Part shown: piece after piece, positions 44,283 to 56,100 of the stretch
Layout of the letters: the number at the start of each line of letters is the position of its first letter
Position numbering within the stretch: the stretch's first letter is position 1
Assembly (NCBI GenBank): GCA_037074705.1
Contig: CM073595.1
Location: forward strand, 23,400,501 to 23,464,500
Source of the DNA: Zhengitettix transpicula
Lineage: Eukaryota; Arthropoda; Insecta; Orthoptera; Tetrigidae
Direction: 5' to 3'
Length of the DNA: 64,000 nucleotides
The notes under the pieces: model-generated
The model's database searches: none
What the model saw: only the letters and a program-made list of their open reading frames with translations
Told to the model about the DNA's origin: nothing
Program-made: the position numbers and the translations under genes

Positions 44283-44336
44283 GCACTTCGCCTAGAAGAT
44301 GACGACAGTGCTTTCAGTCGTCGAAACGTTGCGTCT
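44283..44336 (+). ncRNA. Hammerhead-ribozyme-like motif C at the 3' end of PLE 2
   Basis: Reads CGCCTAGAAGATGACGACAG, TGCTTTCA, GTCGTCGAAACGTTGCG. Stem GACGAC/GTCGTC is perfect (6 bp); GAAA is followed by palindromic ACGT and T; the outer CGC/GCG pairs. The CTGANGA position reads CTAGAAGA, one base longer than consensus. Its place downstream of PLE endonuclease sequence fits the known location of hammerheads in PLE terminal repeats. Confidence 0.5.
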
Positions 44337-44774
44337 AAATATAAATATGCAAAACCCGTGTGTAATTCCGAGAACTATTTATTGAACAACTTCACCGGGA
44401 AAGACTTCAATCTTAAATAAACTAGTAACAGGGAGAGTGACACTATGAATCTGCGCGACCCAAAAAATATGTTTTCGACTCAAATGTCGGCCGTCTTCAC
44501 ATATTTGTTGTTGTTTAATAAACAATACAAAAGGTTTTACGTTTATTATAATGTAAATAATTGAAACCGTTTCTTAGTAAAATTATTACAAGATAGTGGA
44601 GATATACAATTGATAATAAATCATGATGAAAGGTACAGGAAATATACCACAAATATTCTGTGTGTGTTTAATTATCTAAATTGCACAAATAATATTTTTT
44701 TACTCGTCAATCCGCACAAAGTAGTTTTTTTCACTTTATATAAATATGTATTCTGACTATGAAGAAAACTAATA

Positions 44775-44955
44775 AATAAATAAACATCAGCCAATTTCAA
44801 GGCAGAAAAAAGAATTTATTAAATTAGTGGCCACGCCATCATAGAATGATAAAAGAATTTAACTTGTACCTAATGAGGTCGCAAATTAAGCCATGAAACG
44901 TTGTTAATTTAATAAATTCTTTTTTCTGACTTAAAATTGGCTGTTTATTTATTTA
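44775..44955. mobile_element. Foldback element, family A, second locus
   Basis: The left end AATAAATAAACATCAGCCAA and right end TTGGCTGTTTATTTATTTAT are inverted, and ...AAGAATTTATTAAAT pairs with ATTTAATAAATTCTT. Inside, CCTAATGAGGTCGCAAATTA then AGCCATGAAACGTTG is a degraded copy of the family A module. Confidence 0.72.
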
Positions 44956-45710
44956 TTAGTTTTAAGCTGTTTTCAGTTTATAAACTTAGATTTTCATTTT
45001 TTTTCCTGATACGTATTTTGCGCTTACTCACGTTAACCGAGTTTGTGTGTCACATTGATTCGATACAAAAAAAGTTATTTGAAGTCCTGAAACTTGTCAA
45101 ATTGATTCATAAAATTATATTTTCATATTATATGTTAGTTTCTATGCCACATGGCGTATTTCAATGATAGTTGAACATATTCATTTAATTTCATAATTCA
45201 AGGAATTTGATAAGGGCCTTAACCTGTTGCGGTAATTTATTATTCTCACTCGGTAGATAAGGCTCAGTCGTATGCTGTGCTTGGTCCATGCTGCTCTTCT
45301 GGCTTTTGTGCTCCTTTTTCATCCATGTAAATATACATTTGTACGTTTCATACAGTTTAAATGTTTATTTTCTCGTTAAATTTGAATAAAATCTTTCATT
45401 ACACACTTTTTAAAACAATTTTTAGAAATAAACAGTCACTGCGCGTCGCCTATGCTTTTTATTTCCAATCTTTCTATTTATCGGAGTTAATGTCGCCACT
45501 TGTTCATTATTGTATCAGTTTTTGTATGGAAAGTATGTACTGATCTTTCAGCTTCTGCTTCGGCGAGGCTGGTAATTAAAAAAAAACAGTACAAAAATTT
45601 ATCCAAATAGAATATGACATGTCCAATAGTTACGTAATATTCCGTGTTCGTTGAATACTACTGTAATCGAAGTGTTTGAATTCAGTACACCAATAAAGTA
45701 TAAGAGTATA

Positions 45711-46055
45711 GTTCAAGCTAATAATTACATAACTTCGTGAGCACTTCTAGTAGCCAGATAATAGAATGCCCTCTTCGAGTCCATTTTATATCTATCCGAG
45801 TCCCTCTCCATCGCCACCATTTAACATTTAATAATTCAAGTTAGCTAACCCTAAGAAACCAGCCCGCAGGCGACAGTTAACATTTTCTGTCACAGACCTC
45901 AACAATGCGCATTCCCTGTGCGTCAAAAAACAACATGGAGGATGAGGAAGTCAGCGTTCTTAATTACTTGAGCTAATTTTCTAATAAGGCAGGCACTAAA
46001 TTAAGGTCGAAACGCATTTATATAGATTTTTGTGTGTTAAATGTTAGTCTGATAC
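45711..46055. repeat. ~0.35-kb direct repeat, copy 2
   Basis: Second copy of 40157-40524, about 5.5 kb away and about 0.6 kb left of the ankyrin gene start. No TG...CA ends or target duplication were recognised, so it is not called an LTR. Confidence 0.9.
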
Positions 46056-46689
46056 ATTAATCTGATACATCATATACATTAGTCTGATACATTAAAAAAG
46101 TATAAGAGAAAGATTTGATTTACGTACCGTTCAGTCCTCGGAGCCCAGTCGACAAATCATATTAATTTTGTGCATGTAAAAAAATATCACAGAATTATTA
46201 TTTATTAAACTCTAGAAGTTACATTGCCTATTTTCGGGCATGTGCCTCATTTGCATAGGGTTTATTTTAAAATAATCAAATTCTATTAATTCATTATCCG
46301 AATAGCGCGAGTAACTTAGAAAAATTTGATTAGTGATTTTTTTTGGAGTTTGAATCTATTATTAATATTATTTTATTAGAGGTTAATGGTGCGTGGGAGA
46401 TTATTAAATACAGTAATGCCATTATAGTGGACTCATTTCTGTGAAGTTGCTTAGTTTTATTAAAATTATACACATAATAGTATTTACGTTTCAGTTAATT
46501 GAAGTCCGATATTACGTCACAGAAATGATATTATTCATTATTGTGACGTTGCTGTAGGAAATTATTTACCTCCTCAAGTTTCATTTTTTGAGAATTTATG
46601 AAACGTAATACTTATGTTGTAAACATTCTTTAATTTAGTTTTGAAGTGAATTTTCATATAGAATTATTATTTTAGTGACCACGTTGATT
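46056..46689. other. Region just upstream of the ankyrin/TRPA gene
   Basis: Starts with two or three short TCTGATACATTA units. It would contain the 5' untranslated region and possibly the promoter, but no TATA box, initiator or other core element can be assigned. Confidence 0.4.
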
Positions 46690-47186
46690 ATGGAGTCACG
46701 AGAAGAAAGGACTACGTTTCTCGTAGCTCCTCACATAACGGTGGAGCAAGTGGATTACAATGCCGACAACTCACAGATTGGGTTTGAAAGTGACAGTTTT
46801 TTGAAACCTAAAGATGTGGCCTTTCCTTTATTGCCCAAAGCAAAATTTAAATATAACGACAAACCTCGAGTCAATAAGCAACGTCAAATTTTCCTCGGAG
46901 ATGAATTAACGTTGAGAATAGAGGAGCACCTAGACGAGTCTCCGTACGGCATGATTGCCGTTTCCCAAGACCGTAGCAAGCTCGCTGTGACGGATCCTTT
47001 CCTCGGGGTGTCCGTGGAAGTGAGTGATCCTGTGTGGCCTGCAAGTTTGTCCGAGCGCAGGAAAGGAAGCTCCGACGGATCTACTTGTTCTCTCAGCCCT
47101 GACCGACGTGAGAAGCTGAGGCAGAGGCGGCTGGACCAGGCTCTGCTCCATGCTATCAGCCTGCGACTCATAAAGGACGTCCAAAG
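46690..47186 (+). CDS. TRPA-like gene exon 1 (start codon, non-ankyrin N-terminus)
   Basis: The ATG at 46690 begins MESREERTTFLVAPHITVEQ. An in-frame GTG 15 bases earlier is not used as the start. About 165 residues: an acidic/polar N-terminus, then LSERRKGSSDGSTCSLSPDR and REKLRQRRLDQALLHAISLR, a basic helix that leads into the ankyrin stack. Donor GTAACA; two bases are carried out. An antisense frame here is a shadow. Confidence 0.85.
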
Positions 47187-50100
47187 GTAACATTAGTCAC
47201 ATGTATTAAATCGTTTTTATTTAAGGTGGTCACGTCCAGATAACAAAAGAAGTCCCTTCACAAGGAAAAACTCCAACCATTTCAATCAGTAGGGTTTGAT
47301 TTCTAAATCCTCTATCTACCAAAATCAGCCCATAGAGGAGGCATATATTTATTTTTTGCTATTCTTCTAGCTTGTTTGTTATTCACTATCCATGTTCATG
47401 TATGTTGGGAATTAATTTCCTCTCCAACAGTCTGCTTCTTCATTTGGTTGGCTGATGTCGTTTATCATAACAAAGAATGTGCGTACGTGAATCTAATTTA
47501 CAATCTAGAACATTTTAATTGTAATAAATAAATGGTATAGAGAGTCTTAGCGTGAGTAGGGTAATCGTCCATTGATAATTTCCTAGCATAGCATTTTTAG
47601 GTTTGGTTTATTTATTTCTTGTGCATCTCTGGCTTTAGATCCGTTGTCCACGTTCTTTCTACCTCTGGAGAATTGATTATTTCCTCTACCCGTTCATTAT
47701 CGTGTCCTTCGATATGTTCGAAGTAGAGTCTCTACATTTCCTCGGCAATTAATGCAATGGTGAGATCATTGTGCAAGGTGAAGTTAGACCCAAACCATGG
47801 TGCGTTAGTGATGGAGCGAAGTATTTCAGATTGCATCATTTTTTGACGGCCTTGTGCATTCCCATAATTGTATGTCTCAGTGATTGATCTTCCTCCTATT
47901 AACCAAGTCATTTCTCTCTGAATTTTGGATTAATTTTCTGGCATTTCATTTTCAAATGTTTTTTCCCGGTCATATTCTGGTTTATATGTAAATGCCTACC
48001 AACTTATCAGTCGAGAAGATAGTCGACAGAGGACATCAAGTGATATTTGAGAAAAATAGAGCCAGTCATAGACACAGATGGAAGGCTGATATTGCTTAAC
48101 TTCGTTTTTTACTGGAATTTGACTACTCGTCTTGTAGTGAATGTAACTTTCACTGGTTTCATTTCATTTATCTGAATTTTCCATTTATAAATCCATTTAA
48201 ATAACAGATTAATGTGATTTTTGCAAATTATGTGATGCAACAACTGGGTCAGAATTTGTTGGCAGCAAGGCAGTATCAGGGAATGTTTCAATAGTTGGCT
48301 AGTTAGAAGTATAGATCAAGCAAAGCAACGTTCCCAACACACTCCCTTGAGGCACCCGTGATTGTGTGGGTGATGAGGGGAGTAACTGGAGTTGTGTTTT
48401 ATTTGGAAGTATCGTTCAGAGATGAAACATCTTAGCAGATGGTAGCACGGGCTAGGAAACACTCTTTTGATTTTGTGTAAGACACTAATATGCTAGACTT
48501 TATTCAAATCCTACGATACATAAAGACAGCGTTATTAAGACTCTTTTCTTGTTGATAGTATTTATAATTCTATGTGATTGGTCTCTTTTCCGAAAGCCGA
48601 ATTGATAATCTGGTATAACTGTTGGTAGTTCCCTTTTAATAGTCCCGAAAAAAAGAAGTTAGTCTCCCACTTTCAGATTTTTATGAGAGCCTTCTTTATT
48701 ATGACTCTGAAAAATGTGTTGTCGGATTCCCTCGGGCGTTTTAATGCTGTCAGAAAGGCTTTCCGTGTAACAATTAGCCCGGGCTCTCTGCATTCAGTGA
48801 CGTCAGTACACTGATCTATAGATATGTTGCCTAGAGGTACATCCACGTGTTTCGGTAGACATTGCGACTGGGAGGGCAGGCAATTGGATCTTAATGCCGT
48901 ACGAGTTTCATTTATTTATTCCCAAACGTTTTTATGAGCTTAGACGCCAAAAGATTCTCAATCATTCCTTTAATTTCTCTTTGGTAACAAATAATTATTA
49001 GCTCTAAAAAAACCACCATTATAATATATATAGATAAGTGTAATAATAAATGATATTTCGGATAGAAAATTTTTTACATTCATCACTCGGAAAATATAAG
49101 CGTTGGCGCTCATCCTCAGCGAATAACTAACTTGTATCATGTTACTAACATTCCACAGTTACAATCTTGTAGTTGATTTTTACCCATAGTCTCACGAACC
49201 GATATTCTTCAATATTTTTCAGACTGAGTTCCATTCTAGGACAATGCAATATTCATTCAGGAAAAGTTTTAATTGCCTACTTAGTGCATTGTAGCATCAT
49301 TGCAAGACTTCTTTCCCGTTAGGACTCTTTTATGTTGTCCATCCAGGGATCTAACTCCTGTCAGCTCGTGAATAGTGCTGATCCTAGATAAACCACCGCA
49401 TAATCTACTGCACTTTTTGTTTTTAAAACAACTAGAGATAACTATGGAATCTTCAAAAGACGAAGAGGAAGGACCGCACTCCTCAACGGTGTGGGGTTTT
49501 TACCCACTTAACCTCAAAATTTTGTGTTTCCTTGACATGTTCCACCCCGGGACTATTTACACATTACTTCAGGGTGGTGTCAAATCTAGTCAAGTCTTCA
49601 CACGTTTTCCACTAAAAAACCAATTTCTGCTTTTGTCGTCAGAATACCTTTTATATATCTTTCAATATGGAGCCCATTTTCTTCTGACTTACCAGATTTT
49701 CTGTTGTGATGCTTTCTTCCAGTTCTTCAATCTCCCTTCTCCATGCGTCGCAATGAAACAGTGGATGTTCTCCGTCATCATTTATATGGTTACAGAAGTT
49801 GCAGTTTCTGTTGTCCACCTTTTTGAAACGATGCAGGTAAGACTTGAAGCAGCCGTGCCCGTTTAATGCTTGGGTCAACTATACTGCACAGTAGAGGTCC
49901 ATGTCAGACTTATTTGGAGAATTCTACGTTCGATAGTTCCGTAGCTCTCATTGACTGAGAATTTCTCCGAATGATGTGGATGCCATCATTGCCGACGTCA
50001 ATTCGTACATTTGCGATCAACGGAAGTGACGCCATATTACCTCTGTGATGTGGTCTATTTCTTCGTTGAGTGAATCTTTCGAGACGTCGATGTTGGACAA

Positions 50101-53100
50101 CAGCATTATTTTTTACCCCCACGAAGATTCCCAGTTGCTTTGGAAGGCCAGTTATGCTATGATTGGTCGGAGTAGTCGTCTTCGGTATTTCAGGTCGCGT
50201 CCTCAATTGTATTCTGAGCCTTCATTTGGAAAGAAAACATATGAATTAAACTTAACGGTCATGAAATTTAAAATCAACAAACCGAATAAACTAGTTTTAA
50301 TAAGCGTTTTATATTATTTGACCGTTGCTCACATATGTGAATACTGGTGAAACATGATATAATTTTTCAATTACTTAACTGTGGTAGATTACTCAAAAAA
50401 TTAGAACTTATGGTTTTTTAATAATGTAGAAAATCAGTGTACAAATTTTCAGAAATCTGTTCATGTAAACTACGTTATAATGAATTGCAATATTTAAACC
50501 TGACTGACAACTGAAGTTAATATAAGAGTGATAATAATAATAAGTAATAAATGGCTTTTAGTATTAAATGTCTGTCAACAGATAGATTGCTGATTACCAG
50601 TGAACGCCATTCACCTACTCCGAAGTATCTTGATTTAATTGTAATTATGCTACCTTCAACACGTGACATTTCAGATATTTGAGTGCCGGGGCCAGCCCGA
50701 ATGCGACGTACTCGCACTCTCAATGTTCGGCTTGTCACCTGGCCTCAATCTCACCAGACAGCGACATGTTGACGCTGCTTTTGCATCGCGGATGCGTCGT
50801 CGATGTCGTGGACGTGTTCAACCAAACGCCGGTGCATTGGGCTGCGTGGGCGGGAAGCGCCGTTTGCCTCCAGCTCCTTCTGAAGCGAAAGAAATCCCTT
50901 GCGGACGTCCACTCAAGGGATGGGCAAATTGGATATACTTTAGATCACGATCTTGAACATAAGGAGGTAAAAAAATATTCTAAACAGCAAATTGAAGCCA
51001 CTTCGCCTGAAAGCCTAAATATAAATAACATATATGATAGTTAGGTTTTTCTATAGAAATGCAATACTAATTAAAATAAAGAACGGATTTATATAACTGA
51101 GGAAATATGAAATTTATATTCCACGATTTTATTGGTTTCGTGATCTTAATAAGAGACTCTGATTGGAGCAGGATTTGCACTAATGCTCCAATATTTTCCC
51201 AATTTGCATCTCTCTCACTGTAAATAGAGATTGAGCTTAAAAATATTCGGGTAGAGACTTAGAATTCATAAATCACAAGATTTGCACGTTTTTTTCCTAT
51301 TAGTCCTCCAAAGACGAAATAGGATACGTCAATAAATACATACAAATTTATACATTAAGATTGAGTCCTATTGAATGTACAATACAGACAACCTAGTGTA
51401 AAATGACAAATTAACAGTTTATTCTAAGAAACACAGATTATTCACTAAACTCATTTAGGTGTAGGGAAAACACTGATATGCAGCATGAAGTTGAACTTCA
51501 ACATTAGTTCTTACGTTGATTCACTTTGTATATCTAAGAAAAAAGAAAACAGAACAGGCAGAATAATTAAATTAATAGACAGTATTCTACATATTTACTT
51601 GACTATTACGGAATTCCAGAAAACTTTTAGTACATTCAGATCTTTACTTTCGGATAAATCTTTAACTGTATGAATATTCCAATTATTAACAATTATTGCT
51701 AAGGTGAGCATACCAGCCATTAATTTTACTGAAACTGATTCTTTAGTCTCCTAGGGCACAGTTACGGTCAGTTAACTATATCTTAGATTAGATTTAATAG
51801 TCGCCTGATGAGGAAATAGGACAAGTCCAATTGATATTAATTATAAAAATGAAAAAATAACATATACATAATGACAATAGATATTTAGGACTATACGTAA
51901 ATAGTAATATACAGAATTTCAAGAGTATATATTTGAAATTACATTAAGTAAGTTCCTGGAGAAAATATTGTCACTAATGTAAATAATACTACCAGGGGTG
52001 ATCATAAACTAAGGTTACAAAATCTTCAGTGAAACGTGCACATTTTATTTCATACAACCAATACAGCCAACTGCTAGTACGTACAGTAGGTAATTTTTCG
52101 ACATAGTCTCCATATTGGTTTAGGCACTTGTTGCTTCGTGGGATGAGTTTGAATGAAACAGGTGAAAGTCTCCTTCCTTCACGACATACGGCCCAGAAGA
52201 CCACACCACGCTGTTAAAGTAGTTAATTTGGGACATCATCGACCTCCCTCCCTACAGCCCGGACCTCACTCCAAGTGACTTTCACCTTTTTTTAAGGCCA
52301 AGGAGGTGAAAAACGTTGCGACAACGTGGCTGAACCCGCAAGGACAAGATGGTTGCCAGGAGGGAATATTAAAACTCACCCCACGAAGTGACAAGGGCCT
52401 AAACCGATATGGAGACTTTGTCGAAAAAAACCCTACTTTATGTACTATCTGGAGGCTGTATCGGTTGCATTAAATTAAATTCTACACGTTTCACTGCAAT
52501 CTATGTAACCTTAGTTTATGATCACCCCTCTTATGTACGTAAATAAGATTAAATAGAATTACAGAACATTACGAGGAAGAAATACTGCAGAAGTAAGTAA
52601 GTTTGAATGTAAAATAAGGATAAAAATTATTATTTTTAATATATACTTCACTTCACAAGGATCACTAAATTACACAAATAACATTGAACTGCACAAATAG
52701 CACTAGACTTTGACCAAGAAGACGATAAATTCAAAATGAGCATTCCACCAAAATGTCGTCTCCGGAAGAATTTAGCTGGCAGCTATTCACGACGACTGAA
52801 AAACTCACGCGATCGGCATGAAATATACAATTGCAAAGTATCAATTGGACATGAAAATCAATATTTTCCAGGGAACAAATGTGCTTTAGGCTCAGGTGAA
52901 TTTATAAATCCATGAGTCATCAGCAGCGTTTTGCATTTCTTAACTAATAGGTTGTAAAGGCTTGTGATGCTAAGATGAAGATAATAAAACAGCTGTATTG
53001 CTGAATAATGTATACTTCTTTCCAAAAGTGAGAGATGATGTTTGTCTGCCCATATAGTCGCTCGGCTTCTGGTGTTCGTGGAAATCCCCGTTGGTAACAA

Positions 53101-56100
53101 ATTTATTTACATTCTGTTTCACGTGTAGTGGTGGTTTATTAAATGATAAAGTAAAGGGATACTTTCCAGGATTTATTAATCATTTAAGTGAACATGAGAA
53201 AATAAAATAAAATAAATACAAATTATGCGTGTTCAGCTAGCCGGGCAAAACAGTCGGATCCCTTAATTCCAAGTTAAACCATGGTTTACGGTAATTCCCC
53301 CAGGCGCGTCAAGGATTGAGACACTTGATCTCTGGCCGTGATCAAGTGACACCCTCGTTCTCTCCGAGTCCTCTGGAAAACTGCAAGTTTGGGGCTGTAC
53401 GTCTGTCCCTGGCGACGGTTCGTCGAGGAGTCTCATCTATACTTTCTTTACAGCCCCTTCGCTGGATGTGAAATATCGATGTTCTCGAACAATTTTGGAT
53501 CGATATTTCCTGAACCAAGAGATGTGATTGGTTCTGACAATCACGTGTTAATTCAATTTATGGGATTTTTGGAGATGTTTCCCACGGTGCGACAGTCCAG
53601 GTAACACCCTACGTGCCTAAGTCCAGACCGAAGGGATTATCTATCCGCCACGGCGGCGCCTGGTCAAATTCCAACTTGCCAAGCTCTCAACCCTTGCTAG
53701 TATCTAATTACTTTAAAATAAAATATATATACCCATTATAAAACTATCGCGCTACACACGAATTTTAGAGTTTCCAAAATGTATGTACCCGGTAACGTTA
53801 AAATTCAAACAATTTTAAGGAGAGGTCTTCAACATTCTCAATAATTTTTGGCACATCGATTCGAATCGCATGTTTTTTTAATTTAAAAAATTTCGTAGAG
53901 CAAGAAGAAAGTCCTCAGTTCATAATTCCATATCACACGTTGGATAAATATGCATAATATGTAGTTTTATCAGTGAAAGGGTCCTTTTTATATTTAAACG
54001 CTTTTGCGTTATACCATGCATACATTCATATGTACCTATTAATGTATATTCACCCTGGCTGACATATGCTTTATACTGCATTTTAAATTTTGTTCTCCAG
54101 TTTCCAGTGTTGCCTCCCGGGAGCACCCCTCTGCACGCCGCATGTCAGAAACTCCACGCAGATTGCGTTAAAGTTCTCCTGAAAGCTGGAGCCAAGGTGA
54201 AGTGTGCGGACGAGTCTGGTCTCACTCCTCTGGACACGGCTGGTGAGTTGGTCCCTCAGGAATCCAACTCGTCAGATCTCGTGCAAAGGTTCGCTTTCAT
54301 GTCATAAACAGATCCAATTAGATAGAGCTAACTGTAGTAAGTCCTTTTATGCTGGTCATTAGTATATTTTTGGATGAGTGGATATTATACTTAATTGGAG
54401 TGACTGTTGTGAGTATAAATGGTACATTAGTAGTAAGAAGTTTATTAAATAGAAAAAAATGAGAAGATCAAATTATCAGACAATGATGTAAAGAATCTAT
54501 TTTGTGGATGTTCGTCACCATTTCTGGCGTGGTCACTTCATTTGTTCTTCTTGGAAGCTCGTACAGCCTCGTTTAAACTCTGACACCCAATAATTTAGTG
54601 TTGTAAACGAAGGAGCGGATGCACCCAGAGAAGAATCTAGCTCGATTTTAATATTGGTTGGACCGAGACCTGTATTGTATCATATAACAATGACCAATTT
54701 CTTCCATGTTTACAAACTCACTGAGAGCGTTCGCTACTGATGGCTGTGAAACAAACACTAAACAGTGAAGCGTCTCTAACTTTACATTTATAAGGTTGGT
54801 ACTTTAGACCAATTTTGTTCCCAAATAACAACCCGTCATCTATACGTCAGGTCGAGTCATATACTTACAGAGCTCTTCTTGTTGATTATCACCATATAAA
54901 TTATCATAGTGTAAGTTAAAACAATTGATACCATTTTCTTTTTAAAATTTACCTAGATTTTAGAGATTTGACCCAATGTGGCGGGGTACACACGTAGTTC
55001 TTCTTTACGAATAACTATTAATATTATGTTTACTTAGGAACGTACGTGTTGCGGGTAGTAAGGCACTGGGTTTGTGGTCACTGCAAATCTGAGTGTTGTT
55101 ATGCGAATTGCAGGTTCAGTAGAGTGGTGGAGACGATGCTGGGCGCTGGTGCTCGTCCGAAGCGGTTCTGGTCATCGCAAGACACCGTACGGACCTCATG
55201 CTTGCACGGCGCTGTTCGACTTCAGAGCGTGGTAGACGTGAAGGCGTTATGTCGCGCTGGAGCGTCTGTACGCCTGCGAAATCAGGTGAAAAGTGAAAAA
55301 AAACTTATCACATAGATCAGATTACAACTTTCTACTTCGTTCCTTAAAGTAGTCAAGTGATGTACACTTCTCGACACAAAAATTGTCCGACGACTCGGAC
55401 ATGCCACCAGCCAACTAATTGAACGTTCACACTCCGCACGCGAAATTTTCAACCTAATGAAACGTGCTTGCAAGTTCCGAATCCACTCGGAACGATAGTG
55501 CTACGAAGGTTGTTGAAGTCAACTTTTTTGTTTTGAAGTAAAACTTCCGCCCAAACACCGGGCCAATGAACTCACTGAATTGGAAAATTTATTCTCAAAT
55601 ACACGAGGAGTGGTTTTATTATGATATCAAGTTCGCAAGGAGAATATTGCAGTTAGAAAAACAAGAACAGATATCTTGATGATAATTCACTGATCGTAGT
55701 TCCCATTCCGTTAATCAGCCGAGGTCAAATATTTTATCAATAAACGAGTCCCTGCCACTTATTTATACAAAACCTACTGACAAAAAAAATTTAATTTATT
55801 TCTCTAGTGAAATAGACTTAATTCTCGGAAGAAGTAGGAGTATAATATTAATGTGTGAAACATCATAAATGGATTAAAAAAGAGGGAGTTGCTTGTGCAA
55901 AATAGTCGTTTAATTCCAGCCTGCTCTTACAGATTATGGAAAGTGTGTGATACAAAATTGACATACTAATGTCGCAATTTTCCATGATTGATCCTCATTA
56001 TATACGTTTTTTATAGATTGATTCAACTCTTGTCCTATAAGAAACAATTTCGTTCCAACTATTTTCGTTCACTATTGTTTAGAAGACGATGGCAGTGAAA

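Larger units (their letters stand above)
47187..50674. other. Intron 1 of TRPA-like gene with LINE relics
   Basis: 3.5 kb with two decayed minus-strand LINE pieces (47630-48690 and 49620-50210). No further host exon recognised. Confidence 0.7.
50967..54100. other. Intron 2 of TRPA-like gene
   Basis: 3.1 kb. Holds the mariner foldback at 51994-52529 and the GC-rich patch at 53225-53705; the rest is AT-rich with no exon seen. Confidence 0.7.

Noticed and set aside
40157..46055. Complete LTR retrotransposon
   Set aside because: Direct repeats are present, but no TG...CA ends, target duplication, primer-binding site or gag-pol sequence; the only coding remains between are of Penelope type.
46884..47193. 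Two minus-strand frames of about 90 codons
   Set aside because: Antisense shadows of TRPA-like exon 1.
54243..54250. GTGAGT as the exon 3 donor of the TRPA-like gene
   Set aside because: Leaves one base, which cannot join exon 4 in its ankyrin frame; the weaker GTTCGC donor at 54289 gives the required two.
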